DNA of 64,000 nt from Caldilineaceae bacterium (GTDB lineage: Bacteria; Chloroflexota; Anaerolineae; Caldilineales; Caldilineaceae): contig JAHBVF010000016.1 of assembly GCA_019637685.1 (NCBI GenBank), forward strand, positions 62,001 through 126,000, read 5' to 3'. Below, piece after piece: positions 8,716 to 17,619 of the stretch (position 1 is its first letter; every line of letters begins with the position of its first letter). Both the position numbers and the translations under genes were made by a program. The notes under the pieces are model-generated. The model was not told where the DNA came from. It worked only from the letters and a program-made list of their open reading frames with translations, and searched no databases.

Positions 8716-9573
8716 ATGATAACCGTCTCCAACCTCACCTACACCTACCCCGGCAGCGACAAGGCCGCGGTGCAGGGCGTGGATTTTCGGATTGAGAAGG
8801 GCGAAATTTTCGGCTTTTTGGGTCCGAGCGGCGCGGGCAAAAGCACCACCCAGAAGATTCTGATCAAACTGCTGCGGGGCTATGCCGGCGACATTTCCGT
8901 CTTTGATAAGCCGCTGAACAGTTGGAACGACAGCTACTACGAGCGGGTGGGGGTGGCCTTCGAGCTGCCCAACCACTACCGCAAGCTGACCGGGCTGGAG
9001 AATCTCAATCTCTTCCGCTCCTTCTACGGCGGTCCTACCCTCGACCCGCTGGAACTGATGGAGATGGTGGGGTTGGCGGAGGACGCCAACCTGCGGGTGG
9101 GCAACTATTCCAAAGGGATGCAGATGCGGCTGAATTTTGTGCGCGCTCTGCTCCACCAGCCCGAACTGCTCTTTCTGGACGAACCCACCACTGGACTGGA
9201 CCCGGTGAATGGGCGCACGGTGAAGGATATTATCCGCGCCCAGAAGGCTGCCGGACATACCGTCTTTCTGACCACCCACGATATGTATGTGGCCGACGAT
9301 CTGTGCGACCGGGTGGCCTTTATTGTGGACGGCAAAATCTCCCTCATCGACTCGCCGCGCAATCTGAAATTGCAGCACGGCAAACGCAATGTGCGGGTGG
9401 AATATCACACAGACGGCGGCCCATTGCAGCAGGCAGAGTTCCCGATTGACGGGCTGGGCGACAACGCGGATTTCGTGGCCCTGCTGCGCCGGGAAAAGAT
9501 CGAAACCATCCACACCCAGGAAGCGTCGCTGGAAGACATCTTTGTCGAGACAACGGGTAGGAGGCTGGCATGA
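8716..9573 (+). CDS. ABC transporter ATP-binding protein (drug-export type)
   Basis: Nucleotide-binding subunit of an ABC-2-type exporter, 285 residues. Walker A is GPSGAGKST with Lys42, the signature is a variant, NYSKGMQMR in place of LSGGQ, Walker B is LLFLDEPTTGLD and the switch histidine is in TTHDM. The start at 8716 is preceded by GAGGACTTTCA; the frame is open further upstream only through repeat copy A. The C-terminal 60 residues form the accessory domain seen in exporters of the CcmA/DrrA kind. The gene overlaps the first permease by four bases (ATGA), so the two are translationally coupled. The ATPase plus two different permeases recalls mycobacterial fluoroquinolone-export operons, but the substrate cannot be read from sequence. 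Confidence 0.92.
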   Translation: MITVSNLTYTYPGSDKAAVQGVDFRIEKGEIFGFLGPSGAGKSTTQKILIKLLRGYAGDISVFDKPLNSWNDSYYERVGVAFELPNHYRKLTGLENLNLFRSFYGGPTLDPLELMEMVGLAEDANLRVGNYSKGMQMRLNFVRALLHQPELLFLDEPTTGLDPVNGRTVKDIIRAQKAAGHTVFLTTHDMYVADDLCDRVAFIVDGKISLIDSPRNLKLQHGKRNVRVEYHTDGGPLQQAEFPIDGLGDNADFVALLRREKIETIHTQEASLEDIFVETTGRRLA

Positions 9574-10271
9574 ACAGGCTGCTATCGGCCCTGCGCTGGG
9601 AAGTGCTGGTCCAGTTCCGCCAGAATATCTTCTACGCCGCCCTTTTTGTGATGGTGCTCTGGTCGGCAGTGCTCTATCAGATTCCCGACGCGGGGATTGT
9701 GACTGTGCTGGTCTCCATCCTCTTTCTGGACCTTTCCATCTTTGGCTTCTTCTTTATGGCCGCGCTCTACTATCTGGAAAAGGGCGACCGGGTGTTGGAA
9801 GGGTTGGTGGTGACGCCCCTGCGGGTGGTGGAATATCTGACCGCCAAAATCGGTGTATTGACCGCACTTTCCGTGGTGGTGGGCGCGGTGGTGACGCTGA
9901 TTGTCTACGGGTTTTCCATCAACTGGGGCTGGTATATGCTGGCGGTGGTGGGGATGTCCGTGCCCATTTCCCTGCTGGGCTTTGTGTTGGCCGCCCGCTA
10001 CAACGGCATCAACGAATTTCTTGTGCCCGGTATCTTGTTTCTGGTGGTGATGCAATTCCCGCTCCTGGGCTATCTGAGTATCTGGGACAATTTTCTGCTC
10101 TATCTCATCCCCAGCCAGCCGGGAATGATTCTGCTGGAAGCTGCCTTCACCGGCGCGCCCCTGTGGGAGATCGGCTACGCCCTGCTCTATCTGGCCGCGC
10201 TGATTTTTGTAGGCTGGCGTTGGGCCGAACAGACATTCGTGCGAGTGATCGCCCGGCAGGTAGGGAATTGA
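9570..10271 (+). CDS. ABC-2-type exporter permease 1
   Basis: Integral membrane protein of 233 residues with about six hydrophobic segments: FYAALFVMVLW, VLVSILFLDLSIFGFFFMAAL, VLTALSVVVGAVVTLIVYG, MLAVVGMSVPISLLGFVLA and two near the C-terminus. The amphipathic N-terminus (RWEVLVQFRQNIFYA) and overall layout match permeases of CcmB/fluoroquinolone-export type systems. The ATG overlaps the stop codon of the ATPase gene. With the product of 10419-11147 it would form a heterodimeric channel energised by the 8716 ATPase. Confidence 0.88.
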   Translation: MNRLLSALRWEVLVQFRQNIFYAALFVMVLWSAVLYQIPDAGIVTVLVSILFLDLSIFGFFFMAALYYLEKGDRVLEGLVVTPLRVVEYLTAKIGVLTALSVVVGAVVTLIVYGFSINWGWYMLAVVGMSVPISLLGFVLAARYNGINEFLVPGILFLVVMQFPLLGYLSIWDNFLLYLIPSQPGMILLEAAFTGAPLWEIGYALLYLAALIFVGWRWAEQTFVRVIARQVGN

Positions 10272-10321
10272 TAAGAGTGGATGACAGGGTGATAGGTTTA
10301 GAAGATGTCACTCTTCAAAAT

Positions 10322-10372
10322 GTGAGATGTGAAACGTGAGATCACCGACCTTTTTCACGTTTCACATCTCAC
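10322..10372. repeat. Copy B of the palindromic repeat, perfect 18-bp arms
   Basis: Arms at 10322-10339 and 10355-10372 pair perfectly around a 15-base loop that contains ATCACCGACC, nearly the same loop as copy A. It sits between the two permease genes of one operon, so it would form a hairpin in the mRNA without an obvious terminator T-run. Confidence 0.85.
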
Positions 10373-10418
10373 GTTTCCTGGCCGAACATTTGGCTTTCTA
10401 TTGAAAGGATACTCCCCA

Positions 10419-11147
10419 ATGAGTGCCATCACAACCCTCTCCCGGGGCGATGTCATCAATATCCGCCGGGATTCGCTGATGCAATTTCTGCTGGTCTACC
10501 CGCTGATTCTGGGCCTGCTTATGCGCTGGCTGATTCCGTGGGTCACCGCGGGGCTGATGGACACTTTTGACCTGACGCCCTACTACCTTTTCATCGCCAG
10601 TTTCTTTGGGCTGATTATTATGCCCGATCTGGCTGGCAGCCTCATCGGCCTGCTGCTGCTGGACGAGCGGGACGAAAATACGCTGACCGCGCTGCTGGTG
10701 ACGCCCATGCCCATCACCACCTACGCGCTCTATCGGGTGATCACACCGACGCTGATCAGTCTGGTGGGCATTCTGGTGCTGGTCCCGCTGATCGGCATTG
10801 AGGTTCCAGCGATGGGGGCACTGGTGGTGGTGGCGCTCTCGGCATCTCTGGGCGCGCCGATCTTCACATTGCTGCTGGCTTCTCTGGCCAAGAACAAAGT
10901 GGAGGGCGTTGCCGTGATGAAAGGAATGGGCGTGCTGCTGCTGGCTCCGATGATCGCCTGGTTTGTGCCAGAGCCGTGGCAGTGGCTGCTGGGGATATTC
11001 CCCACTTTCTGGTCGGCCAAAGCCTACTGGCTGGCCGCGACCGGGGAATCCTATCTGTGGGTGGCGCTGGTCGGTGGGGTCTACGCCGCGGGAATCGTGT
11101 GGGTACTGCTGCGCCGTTTCCAGAGCGGGCTGTACAAATCGATGTGA
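10419..11147 (+). CDS. ABC-2-type exporter permease 2
   Basis: Integral membrane protein of 242 residues with about six hydrophobic stretches, for example LLVYPLILGLLMRWLIPWV, LFIASFFGLIIMPDLAGSLIGLLLL and IVWVLL at the end. The cytoplasmic segment LDERDENTLTALLVTPM is typical of ABC-2 permeases. The start at 10419 follows GAAAGGATACTCC; an upstream in-frame ATG at 10329 lies inside repeat copy B and is rejected. It is the last gene of the operon and is followed 14 bases later by a hairpin. Confidence 0.88.
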   Translation: MSAITTLSRGDVINIRRDSLMQFLLVYPLILGLLMRWLIPWVTAGLMDTFDLTPYYLFIASFFGLIIMPDLAGSLIGLLLLDERDENTLTALLVTPMPITTYALYRVITPTLISLVGILVLVPLIGIEVPAMGALVVVALSASLGAPIFTLLLASLAKNKVEGVAVMKGMGVLLLAPMIAWFVPEPWQWLLGIFPTFWSAKAYWLAATGESYLWVALVGGVYAAGIVWVLLRRFQSGLYKSM

Positions 11148-11160
11148 TGGGCGGCGGATG

Positions 11161-11206
11161 GCGAGTGAAAGCAGGCCGGCTTTTCCTGAAAAGTCGGCCT
11201 GCTCGC
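11161..11206. terminator. Bidirectional hairpin between the permease and vapC
   Basis: GCAGGCCGGCTTTTCC pairs with the segment ending GGCCTGC (core 11171-11202), and an outer GCGAG/CTCGC adds five more pairs. It separates two converging genes and ends three bases before the vapC stop. Confidence 0.75.
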
Positions 11207-11208
11207 GT

Positions 11209-11643
11209 CTATTGCGTTTCAATCTCATCCCACGGATTAACCAGGGGAAGACCCGTATTCACGAAGTCTGCTATATTGCGGGTCATGAGTGTTAGGTTAT
11301 GCCGTACGGCTGTGGCCGCAATCAATCCATCCATTACCGGTATCTTCGCGCCGGTCCCCAGCAGTCTGGCGGTCAGAGTTCCCCACTGCATCACGACCGC
11401 CGTATCTATGGGCAGAATTCGATCAGCGTATGCCATCAATAGGGATTGATTGAGCCAGCTATCCAAATCTCTCTGTTTCTGAGAAGCAGGCAACCTGGCG
11501 ATTCCCTGTTGAATTTCACCAATCGTGACGACGCTCAGAAAAAGCTCGTCATTTTGATGCTGGCGAAACCACCCAATAAGTGCAGAATCGGGTTGGTTTT
11601 TTGTAAATTCTGATATGACATTCGTATCCAGCAGATACCTCAC
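11209..11643 (-). CDS. vapC: PIN-domain toxin, VapC/FitB type
   Basis: Predicted ribonuclease toxin of 144 residues. The PIN acidic set is visible: Asp6 in LLDTNV, Glu43 in TIGEI, Asp105 in VMDGLIAATA and Asp126 near the motif TRNIADF. This set binds Mg2+ or Mn2+ in the active site. The start overlaps the end of the antitoxin gene by four bases, the usual arrangement for stoichiometric control. In the VapC/FitB group the substrate is usually a tRNA or other structured RNA; the target here is unknown. Confidence 0.93.
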   Translation of the reverse strand: MRYLLDTNVISEFTKNQPDSALIGWFRQHQNDELFLSVVTIGEIQQGIARLPASQKQRDLDSWLNQSLLMAYADRILPIDTAVVMQWGTLTARLLGTGAKIPVMDGLIAATAVRHNLTLMTRNIADFVNTGLPLVNPWDEIETQ

Positions 11644-11888
11644 AGCAGCACTTCGCGCCCAAAGTCTTCGTCATCGCGCTCAATTACCAAACCACTGCCC
11701 GCAAGCGGAGAATTGATAAGCAGATCGAGCAGCGATGGTTTTGGTTCTGCAACGGCCCAATAATCTTTTACAGAAAGAATAACCACAACTTCTTCCCCGT
11801 GGCGAGTCACGAATTGAGGGCCATCGGCCAGAGCGAGGTTGACAATATGGCTGAATTTGCTTTTTGCTTCTTGTAATTGCCAGGCCAT
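11640..11888 (-). CDS. Phd/YefM-type antitoxin partner of the PIN toxin
   Basis: An 82-residue antitoxin. The N-terminus MAWQLQEAKSKFSHIVNLA and the segment VTRHGEEVVVILSVKDY are the Phd/YefM DNA-binding fold; the acidic tail (IERDDEDFGREVLL) is the likely toxin-binding part. The start follows AAAAGGGGAG. It should bind the PIN toxin and repress its own promoter. A longer reading from 11940 in a different frame is a shadow. Confidence 0.92.
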   Translation of the reverse strand: MAWQLQEAKSKFSHIVNLALADGPQFVTRHGEEVVVILSVKDYWAVAEPKPSLLDLLINSPLAGSGLVIERDDEDFGREVLL

Positions 11889-11906
11889 AAGACTCCCCTT
11901 TTATAT

Positions 11907-11923
11907 GTCTAGTCCGTCTAGTC
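11907..11923. promoter_or_regulatory. GTCTAGTC direct repeat upstream of the toxin-antitoxin operon
   Basis: GTCTAGTC occurs at 11907-11914 and 11916-11923, separated by one base, 19 bases upstream of the antitoxin ATG. Its position is right for an autoregulatory Phd/YefM operator. The repeat is seen; binding is inferred. Confidence 0.5.
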
Positions 11924-12102
11924 AGATAATAGTATCCCACAAAATTTCACCCCAAGTCAAAATTGTCTGGTTGCTTTCTATTGCCTGCCCCTTTTCGTGG
12001 TAGAATAGATGCGGACAAATTTGTATAGCACCGGCTCGGCTGATTGCAGCGGTGATACGCCTGTGGAGGCGCACCCCGGTTCTGGAATCATAAGGATTTG
12101 CA

Positions 12103-15042
12103 ATGATTAAGAAAATTTATTACGCCATTGCTGGCGATCCCAATGAAAAAGAGATCAAACGACTTCAGCCCAATGTGGAGCGCATCAACGAATTGGAGGC
12201 TGAGTTCGGCAACAAAAGCGGCGATGAACTGCGGGCGATGACCGACAGTTTCAAAAAGGAGATTGCCGCAGAGACTGCTGAAGTGCGAATGCTGCTACAA
12301 CAGGCCGAGGAAGAATATGAAGCAGTGGCAGGAACAGACGAGCAGCGCTTTGCCCGGCTGGAAGTAGAACGCCTGCGCAAAGAATTGCTGGCCCAGGAAA
12401 ACGCGCTGCTGGACGAAATCTTGCCCGAAGCCTTTGCGGCTGTGCGCGAAGCCAGCAAGCGTACTACCGGCATGCGCCATTACGACGTGCAGCTGATCGG
12501 TGGAATGGTCCTGCACCGGGGCAAAATCGCCGAGATGCGCACGGGTGAAGGCAAGACGCTTGTCGCCACATTGCCTCTCTACCTCAACGCGCTGACCGGC
12601 CGGGGTGTCCATCTGGTCACACCCAACGACTATCTCTCCAAAGTCGGCCTGCAACTGATGGGGCCCATCTATCGGCTGCTGGGGCTGAACGCGGCGGTGA
12701 TCCAGAACAGCGCGGGCAGCCCGGACAAAGGCAGCTTTGTCTACGATCCCGACTACCCCGCGGAGGACGATCGCTTCCAGGCCCTGCGTCCCATCACCCG
12801 CCCCGAAGCCTATCAGGCCGATGTCCTCTATGGCACAAACAACGAATTCGGCTTTGATTATTTGCGGGATAATATGGTGATGGAAAAGGAGCGCCGCTCC
12901 CAGCGGGAGCTCCACTACGCGATTGTGGATGAAGTGGACAACATCCTCATCGACGAAGCCCGCACCCCGCTCATCATCTCCGGCGAATCCCAGGACAGCA
13001 GCGACTATTATCAGCGTTTTGCCGAAATGGTGCGCAGCCTGCGCATTGACGAAGACTACGAAGTCAATGAAAAAGAGCGCGCGGCCACCCTGACCGAAGA
13101 GGGCATTGCCCGCATCGAGAGCCGTCTGGGGATCGAAAATCTTTACAATGCCGAGCACTTTGAGATGTTGCCCTATCTGGACAACGCGCTGCGGGCCAAA
13201 GCGCTCTACACCAAAGACAGGGATTATATCGTCCGCCAGGATGAAGTGGTGATTGTGGACGAGTTTACCGGGCGGCTAATGGAGGGGCGGCGCTACGGCG
13301 AAGGGCTGCACCAGGCCATCGAAGCCAAAGAGGGTGTGAAGGTCAAGAAAGAGTCCATGACGCTGGCCACAATCACCTTCCAGAACTTCTTCCGCATGTA
13401 TGACAAACTGTCGGGTATGACAGGCACGGCCAAGACCGAAGAAGAGGAATTCCAGAGCATCTACAATCTGGATGTCATCGCCGTCCCCACCTACAAACCG
13501 GTAATCCGGGACGACCGGGCCGATATGGTCTACAAGACCCAAAAGGCCAAATTCAAGGCCGTTATCGAGGAAATTGAAGAAGCCCACAAAAAGGGCCAGC
13601 CCGTACTGGTGGGTACAGTTGCCATCGAGACCAGCGAGTTGGTCAGCGGGATGCTGGAACGCCGGGGCATCAAACACGAAGTGCTCAACGCCAAGAATCA
13701 CGAACGGGAAGCGACAATTATTGCCCAGGCCGGTCAGCCCAATTCCGTCACAATCGCCACCAATATGGCCGGTCGTGGCGTGGACATTCTGCTGGGCGGC
13801 AACTACGAGGGCATGGCCCGGGACCAGCTGCGCAAAGAGGGCATCGAACTTACTGAAATTCCCACCCGGGCCTGGAATCACAGCCTGGATATGCTTAAAA
13901 AGGGCAAAAACCCGACCGACGAGTATCAGACCCGCTGGGCCGAAGTGCTGAAAGAGAACTACGACGAGACCCGCCGGGATCAAAAGAATGTGATCAACGC
14001 GGGTGGGCTGCATGTGGTGGGTACAGAACGCCACGAAGCCCGGCGCATCGACAACCAGCTGCGGGGCCGTGCCGGTCGTCTGGGCGATCCGGGCAGCAGT
14101 CGCTTCTTGCTCAGCCTGGAGGACGAACTGGTCCGTCGCTTTGGCGGCGACCGCATCACCGGCATTATGGACCGGCTGGGGCTGGAGGACGACATCCCCA
14201 TTGAGGCCGGAATGATCAGCAAAGCCATCGAGAACGCCCAGACCCGTGTAGAAGGCCACAACTTCGACATCCGCAAGCACGTGCTCAAATACGACGAAGT
14301 GGTCAACGAACAACGGGAAACCATCTACGCGGAACGACGGCGTATTCTGCTCGATCCTTCGTTGCGCACAACCATCACCGATATGATCGAGCAGGAGATC
14401 GAAGATGTGGTGCGCCACTTCACGGCCAGCCCCCACCACGAAGAGTGGCAGCTCGAAGAGATGGTGCAGGCCCTGCGTGTGGTATTCCCCTTCCCCGATT
14501 CCTTCCAGACCAGCGAATGGGAAGGGCTGAGCGCCGATGAGATCACCGATCTGGCTGTCGAGCTGGCACTGGCCTTCTATGCCCACAAGGAAGAAGAATA
14601 CGGCGAAGAGATTATGCGGGACGCCGAACGCCACATAATGCTGCGCTCGGTGGATCACCGCTGGGTGCGCCATTTGACCGACCTGGACCGGCTGCGGGAA
14701 GGCATTGGCTTGCAGGCTATCGCCCAGGTGGACCCGCTGGTGGCGTACAAGCGCCAGGCATTTCAGATGTATCAAGAGTTGATGGGGGACATTCGCAGCG
14801 ATATCGTGAAGAATATGATGGCCCTGCGCGTGGAGAGACGGGAGCCGATAGTACAATCGCCCATTGCCGCCAATATACGCACCAATCGGGATGCATCCGG
14901 GGCTGTGACCAAACAGCAGACCGTGCGCAATACAACCAACAGACCCGGCCGTAATGATCCCTGCTGGTGCGGCAGCGGCAAAAAATACAAACAGTGCCAC
15001 ATGCGCGAGGACGCCCGCAAAAGTATGACACCGGCCCAATAG
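12103..15042 (+). CDS. secA: Preprotein translocase ATPase SecA
   Basis: Motor ATPase of the Sec export pathway, 979 residues, slightly longer than usual. It pushes unfolded precursors through SecYEG at the cytoplasmic membrane. Visible marks are Walker A MRTGEGKT near residue 146, the DEAD-like box DEVDNILIDEARTPLIISGE, the preprotein-crosslinking region, TNMAGRGVDI and GRAGRLGDPGSS of the second helicase domain, and a C-terminal SEC-C zinc motif, CWCGSGKKYKQCH, which binds SecB or ribosomes in other bacteria. An inserted charged region near residues 590-630 (RTDE-type DEYQTRWAEVLKENYDETR) is common in Chloroflexota and actinobacterial SecA proteins. Translation starts after ATAAGGATTTGCA. 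It is monocistronic, with a hairpin about 57 bases after the stop. Confidence 0.98.
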   Translation: MIKKIYYAIAGDPNEKEIKRLQPNVERINELEAEFGNKSGDELRAMTDSFKKEIAAETAEVRMLLQQAEEEYEAVAGTDEQRFARLEVERLRKELLAQENALLDEILPEAFAAVREASKRTTGMRHYDVQLIGGMVLHRGKIAEMRTGEGKTLVATLPLYLNALTGRGVHLVTPNDYLSKVGLQLMGPIYRLLGLNAAVIQNSAGSPDKGSFVYDPDYPAEDDRFQALRPITRPEAYQADVLYGTNNEFGFDYLRDNMVMEKERRSQRELHYAIVDEVDNILIDEARTPLIISGESQDSSDYYQRFAEMVRSLRIDEDYEVNEKERAATLTEEGIARIESRLGIENLYNAEHFEMLPYLDNALRAKALYTKDRDYIVRQDEVVIVDEFTGRLMEGRRYGEGLHQAIEAKEGVKVKKESMTLATITFQNFFRMYDKLSGMTGTAKTEEEEFQSIYNLDVIAVPTYKPVIRDDRADMVYKTQKAKFKAVIEEIEEAHKKGQPVLVGTVAIETSELVSGMLERRGIKHEVLNAKNHEREATIIAQAGQPNSVTIATNMAGRGVDILLGGNYEGMARDQLRKEGIELTEIPTRAWNHSLDMLKKGKNPTDEYQTRWAEVLKENYDETRRDQKNVINAGGLHVVGTERHEARRIDNQLRGRAGRLGDPGSSRFLLSLEDELVRRFGGDRITGIMDRLGLEDDIPIEAGMISKAIENAQTRVEGHNFDIRKHVLKYDEVVNEQRETIYAERRRILLDPSLRTTITDMIEQEIEDVVRHFTASPHHEEWQLEEMVQALRVVFPFPDSFQTSEWEGLSADEITDLAVELALAFYAHKEEEYGEEIMRDAERHIMLRSVDHRWVRHLTDLDRLREGIGLQAIAQVDPLVAYKRQAFQMYQELMGDIRSDIVKNMMALRVERREPIVQSPIAANIRTNRDASGAVTKQQTVRNTTNRPGRNDPCWCGSGKKYKQCHMREDARKSMTPAQ

Positions 15043-15098
15043 ACAACCACACGTAGCCGGGCTGTTTGCCACAGACAGACAAAATTAACCGCTCAAAA

Positions 15099-15128
15099 GG
15101 CAGGGGTCCTCCCATGGGGATCCCTGCC
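15099..15128 (+). terminator. Hairpin terminator after secA
   Basis: GGCAGGGGTCC (15099-15109) pairs with GGATCCCTGCC (15118-15128) with one wobble. The loop is CTCCCATG. It lies between secA and the histidine kinase gene. The following 145 bases up to 15273 contain no gene I can support. Confidence 0.7.
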
Positions 15129-15273
15129 CATTTGCTACCCGTAATAAATCCAAAAACAATACGCACTTACTTCTATATTTCTCTATCTGTTTGCGCGCTA
15201 TAGTAAATCCCGTTCTGATAACCTGCTAGAACCATCACAGAGCGTAGCACTATCTATTGGCCGCCCAAAATTT

Positions 15274-17619
15274 ATGAATCCGAGCCACAGCAGTCAGACC
15301 CATTTAAATTATTTGCAGGGCAACGCACCCACTCCGGCCACTGGTATTGTCGCCCCTATTCTGGCAGAGACCTTGCTGGAGCTATCCGCCGAACTGCTGA
15401 CTGCCTTCGACAGCGCTCAACTGCTGGAGCGTATTCTCGCGTTGTTGAGCCACCTGGTCGAATATGAAACAGCGGCCATCCATCTCATGGACGGCCAACA
15501 GTTGATCACACAGGCCGGCAAGGGAGGCCCTGCCGCCACAGTAGGCCATTTCAATTATCACCGGGAAAGCGATTTTATCTGGCAATACCTGGAACAAGAG
15601 AAACGGCCCTATCTGGCCCACGACCTGCACACAGAGCCGTGGCACCCCCTACCCGGTTTCGAATCCATCCGCTCGTTTATGGCCGTACCGCTGACTGCCG
15701 AGGGCGAACTGATGGGCGTCCTCACGGTCGATCACTCCTTGCCCCATTGCTTTGACGACAATCAGGTGCGTCTGATCACCCTTTTTGCCAACCAGGCATC
15801 GACCGCGCTGACACGAGCCCGCCTGCTGGAATCAGAACGACAGCAGCACCGCTTTGTCGAAAGCCAATTGGCCTTTTCCTATCGCCTGATGCAGACCGAT
15901 TCCAGCGAAGCGGCCATCGATGCATTGCTGGAAATTATTGAGGCAATTGTTGCGTTTGACGCGGCTTCGGTTACGCTGCTGACGCCGGGCGAGGCCGAGC
16001 AGGGCTACATCGCCGCGGTTCGCGGCTATTCCAGCCCGGATGACGCGGTCCTCCAATTTGTGGATATGCGGCGTTTTGAACTGCTGGCCGAATTGATGGA
16101 AGAACGCAAACCCATCTATCTGGCGGAAATGCGGGAAGCCAACCGCTGGCAGCCCAGCACCCAGCCCGACAGCCAGGAAGTCCGCTCTATCCTTCTCGTC
16201 CCGCTGCTGGTGGATACCCGATCCGAGCTCCTCGGCTTTGTCACCCTAAAAAGCTATCGGCCCAAAGCCTTTCCTATCGCTGTGCAGAACAATGTAGCGC
16301 TGCTCTGTAACCAGACAGCAGGCGCCTTGCGCACCCTGCGTCTGCTGGAAGAAGCCCGCCACCGCTTGGCAGAAGTGGCAGTCCTCTCGGAAATGAGCGC
16401 CCACCTCAACCGCTCTTATGATCTGAACGAAACCCTGCATTTTGTGTTGAAACGGGTTGTCTCTGTGATCTGCCAGGGGGAGGACCCCCACGGCGTACAC
16501 GGAGCCATCATTCTGCGCACACCGGGCAGCGACAGGCTACACATGGCCGTGGGCCACAATCTGGACGAAGAGGAGATCGCGGCCTTCAATTCCCACGCCT
16601 ATCGGGTTCACGAAGGCACGTTTGCCCAATCGATTGGCGAAGGCGAATGGGTAGAAATGGGAAACAGGGAAACGGTGGCAAAAGCGCAGGCCAAACAATT
16701 TGCCAATCTCAGCCCCCGTCAATTGCTCGATATTCCCCTGCGCGTAGGTGCAGAGACCATTGGCATCATTTCTGTGGATCGGGTGGCCCAGGACCCAACC
16801 ACCCGCCAATTGCTGGCTGCCATCTCCGATCTGGCAGGTTCCGCCATCCAGAAAACCCAGGCGCTGGAACAAAGCCGTCAGCGCGCGGTTGAATTGATCG
16901 AAACCTACGACCGGCTACAGGCCCTGGATCGGGAGCAGGATGAATTCATCCAGAACATCACCCACGACCTGAAAGCGCCCCTGACATTCATCCGCGGCTA
17001 TGCGGAACTCATGGGCGAGGGCGCATTGGGCAAGATTACCCCGGAGCAGAGGGAAGCATTGGAGGTAATTCAGGAACGCACAGATGCTGTCAATCTTCTC
17101 ATTTCCAACATTCTTACCATAAAAGATGTGGAAGCCAGACCGATGGAAGAAGTCCCCCTCCATCTGGATGAGATTGCCTCCAAAGTGGCACGCAATGCAC
17201 GCATGGCCGCGCGGCTATCGGGGCTGGAGATCCAAGTGGTGGCCACCAGCAAACCGGTGATCGTGCAGGGGGATGGGATGCGGATGGAACAGGTCTTTGA
17301 AAATCTGCTGAGCAATGCCATCAAATACAGCCCGGAAGGCGGAGTCATCCATATTATTGTAGAGGCAAGCACGGAGACAGTGCTGGTCTCTGTCTCGGAT
17401 GAGGGCATCGGCATTCCCGCCCAGGAGATCGAGAGTGTCTGGGCGCGATATTACCGGGGGGCTGGTATGAGCGCCAATGGGAGCGGATTGGGGCTGGCCA
17501 ATGTACGCCGCATTGTGGAGGCCCACGGCGGGCGCATTTGGGTCCACAGCGCCGGGCGGGGCACAACATTCACTTTTGAGCTGCCCCGCTATCGGGGAGA
17601 GCCATCAGCGGCGAGCTGA
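15274..17619 (+). CDS. Soluble sensor histidine kinase with three GAF domains
   Basis: Cytoplasmic two-component kinase of 781 residues with no membrane segment. Three GAF domains lie at about 45-185, 210-360 and 385-535 and should bind small ligands or a chromophore. A HisKA dimerisation domain follows, with the phosphoacceptor His564 in NITHDLKAPLT. The HATPase domain shows the N box NLLSNAIKYSP, the G1 box DEGIGIP and the G2 box GSGLGLANV. No cysteine is placed in a way that I recognise as bilin attachment. There is no response regulator next to it, so it is an orphan kinase. Its 3' end overlaps the 3' end of the converging RarA-fusion gene by 50 bases. Confidence 0.92.
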   Translation: MNPSHSSQTHLNYLQGNAPTPATGIVAPILAETLLELSAELLTAFDSAQLLERILALLSHLVEYETAAIHLMDGQQLITQAGKGGPAATVGHFNYHRESDFIWQYLEQEKRPYLAHDLHTEPWHPLPGFESIRSFMAVPLTAEGELMGVLTVDHSLPHCFDDNQVRLITLFANQASTALTRARLLESERQQHRFVESQLAFSYRLMQTDSSEAAIDALLEIIEAIVAFDAASVTLLTPGEAEQGYIAAVRGYSSPDDAVLQFVDMRRFELLAELMEERKPIYLAEMREANRWQPSTQPDSQEVRSILLVPLLVDTRSELLGFVTLKSYRPKAFPIAVQNNVALLCNQTAGALRTLRLLEEARHRLAEVAVLSEMSAHLNRSYDLNETLHFVLKRVVSVICQGEDPHGVHGAIILRTPGSDRLHMAVGHNLDEEEIAAFNSHAYRVHEGTFAQSIGEGEWVEMGNRETVAKAQAKQFANLSPRQLLDIPLRVGAETIGIISVDRVAQDPTTRQLLAAISDLAGSAIQKTQALEQSRQRAVELIETYDRLQALDREQDEFIQNITHDLKAPLTFIRGYAELMGEGALGKITPEQREALEVIQERTDAVNLLISNILTIKDVEARPMEEVPLHLDEIASKVARNARMAARLSGLEIQVVATSKPVIVQGDGMRMEQVFENLLSNAIKYSPEGGVIHIIVEASTETVLVSVSDEGIGIPAQEIESVWARYYRGAGMSANGSGLGLANVRRIVEAHGGRIWVHSAGRGTTFTFELPRYRGEPSAAS

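Noticed and set aside
10322-10372. Possible parS-like sites in the AAACGTGA repeat copies
   Set aside because: They share TTTCACGT with parS but lack the 16-bp palindrome; only 57818-57833 qualifies.
11981-12006. TTGCCT...TAGAAT as a secA promoter
   Set aside because: The spacer is only 14 bases, too short for a normal sigma-70 promoter.
13276-15072. 598-codon open frame on the minus strand inside secA
   Set aside because: SecA occupies the plus strand with all its motifs; the antisense translation matches nothing.
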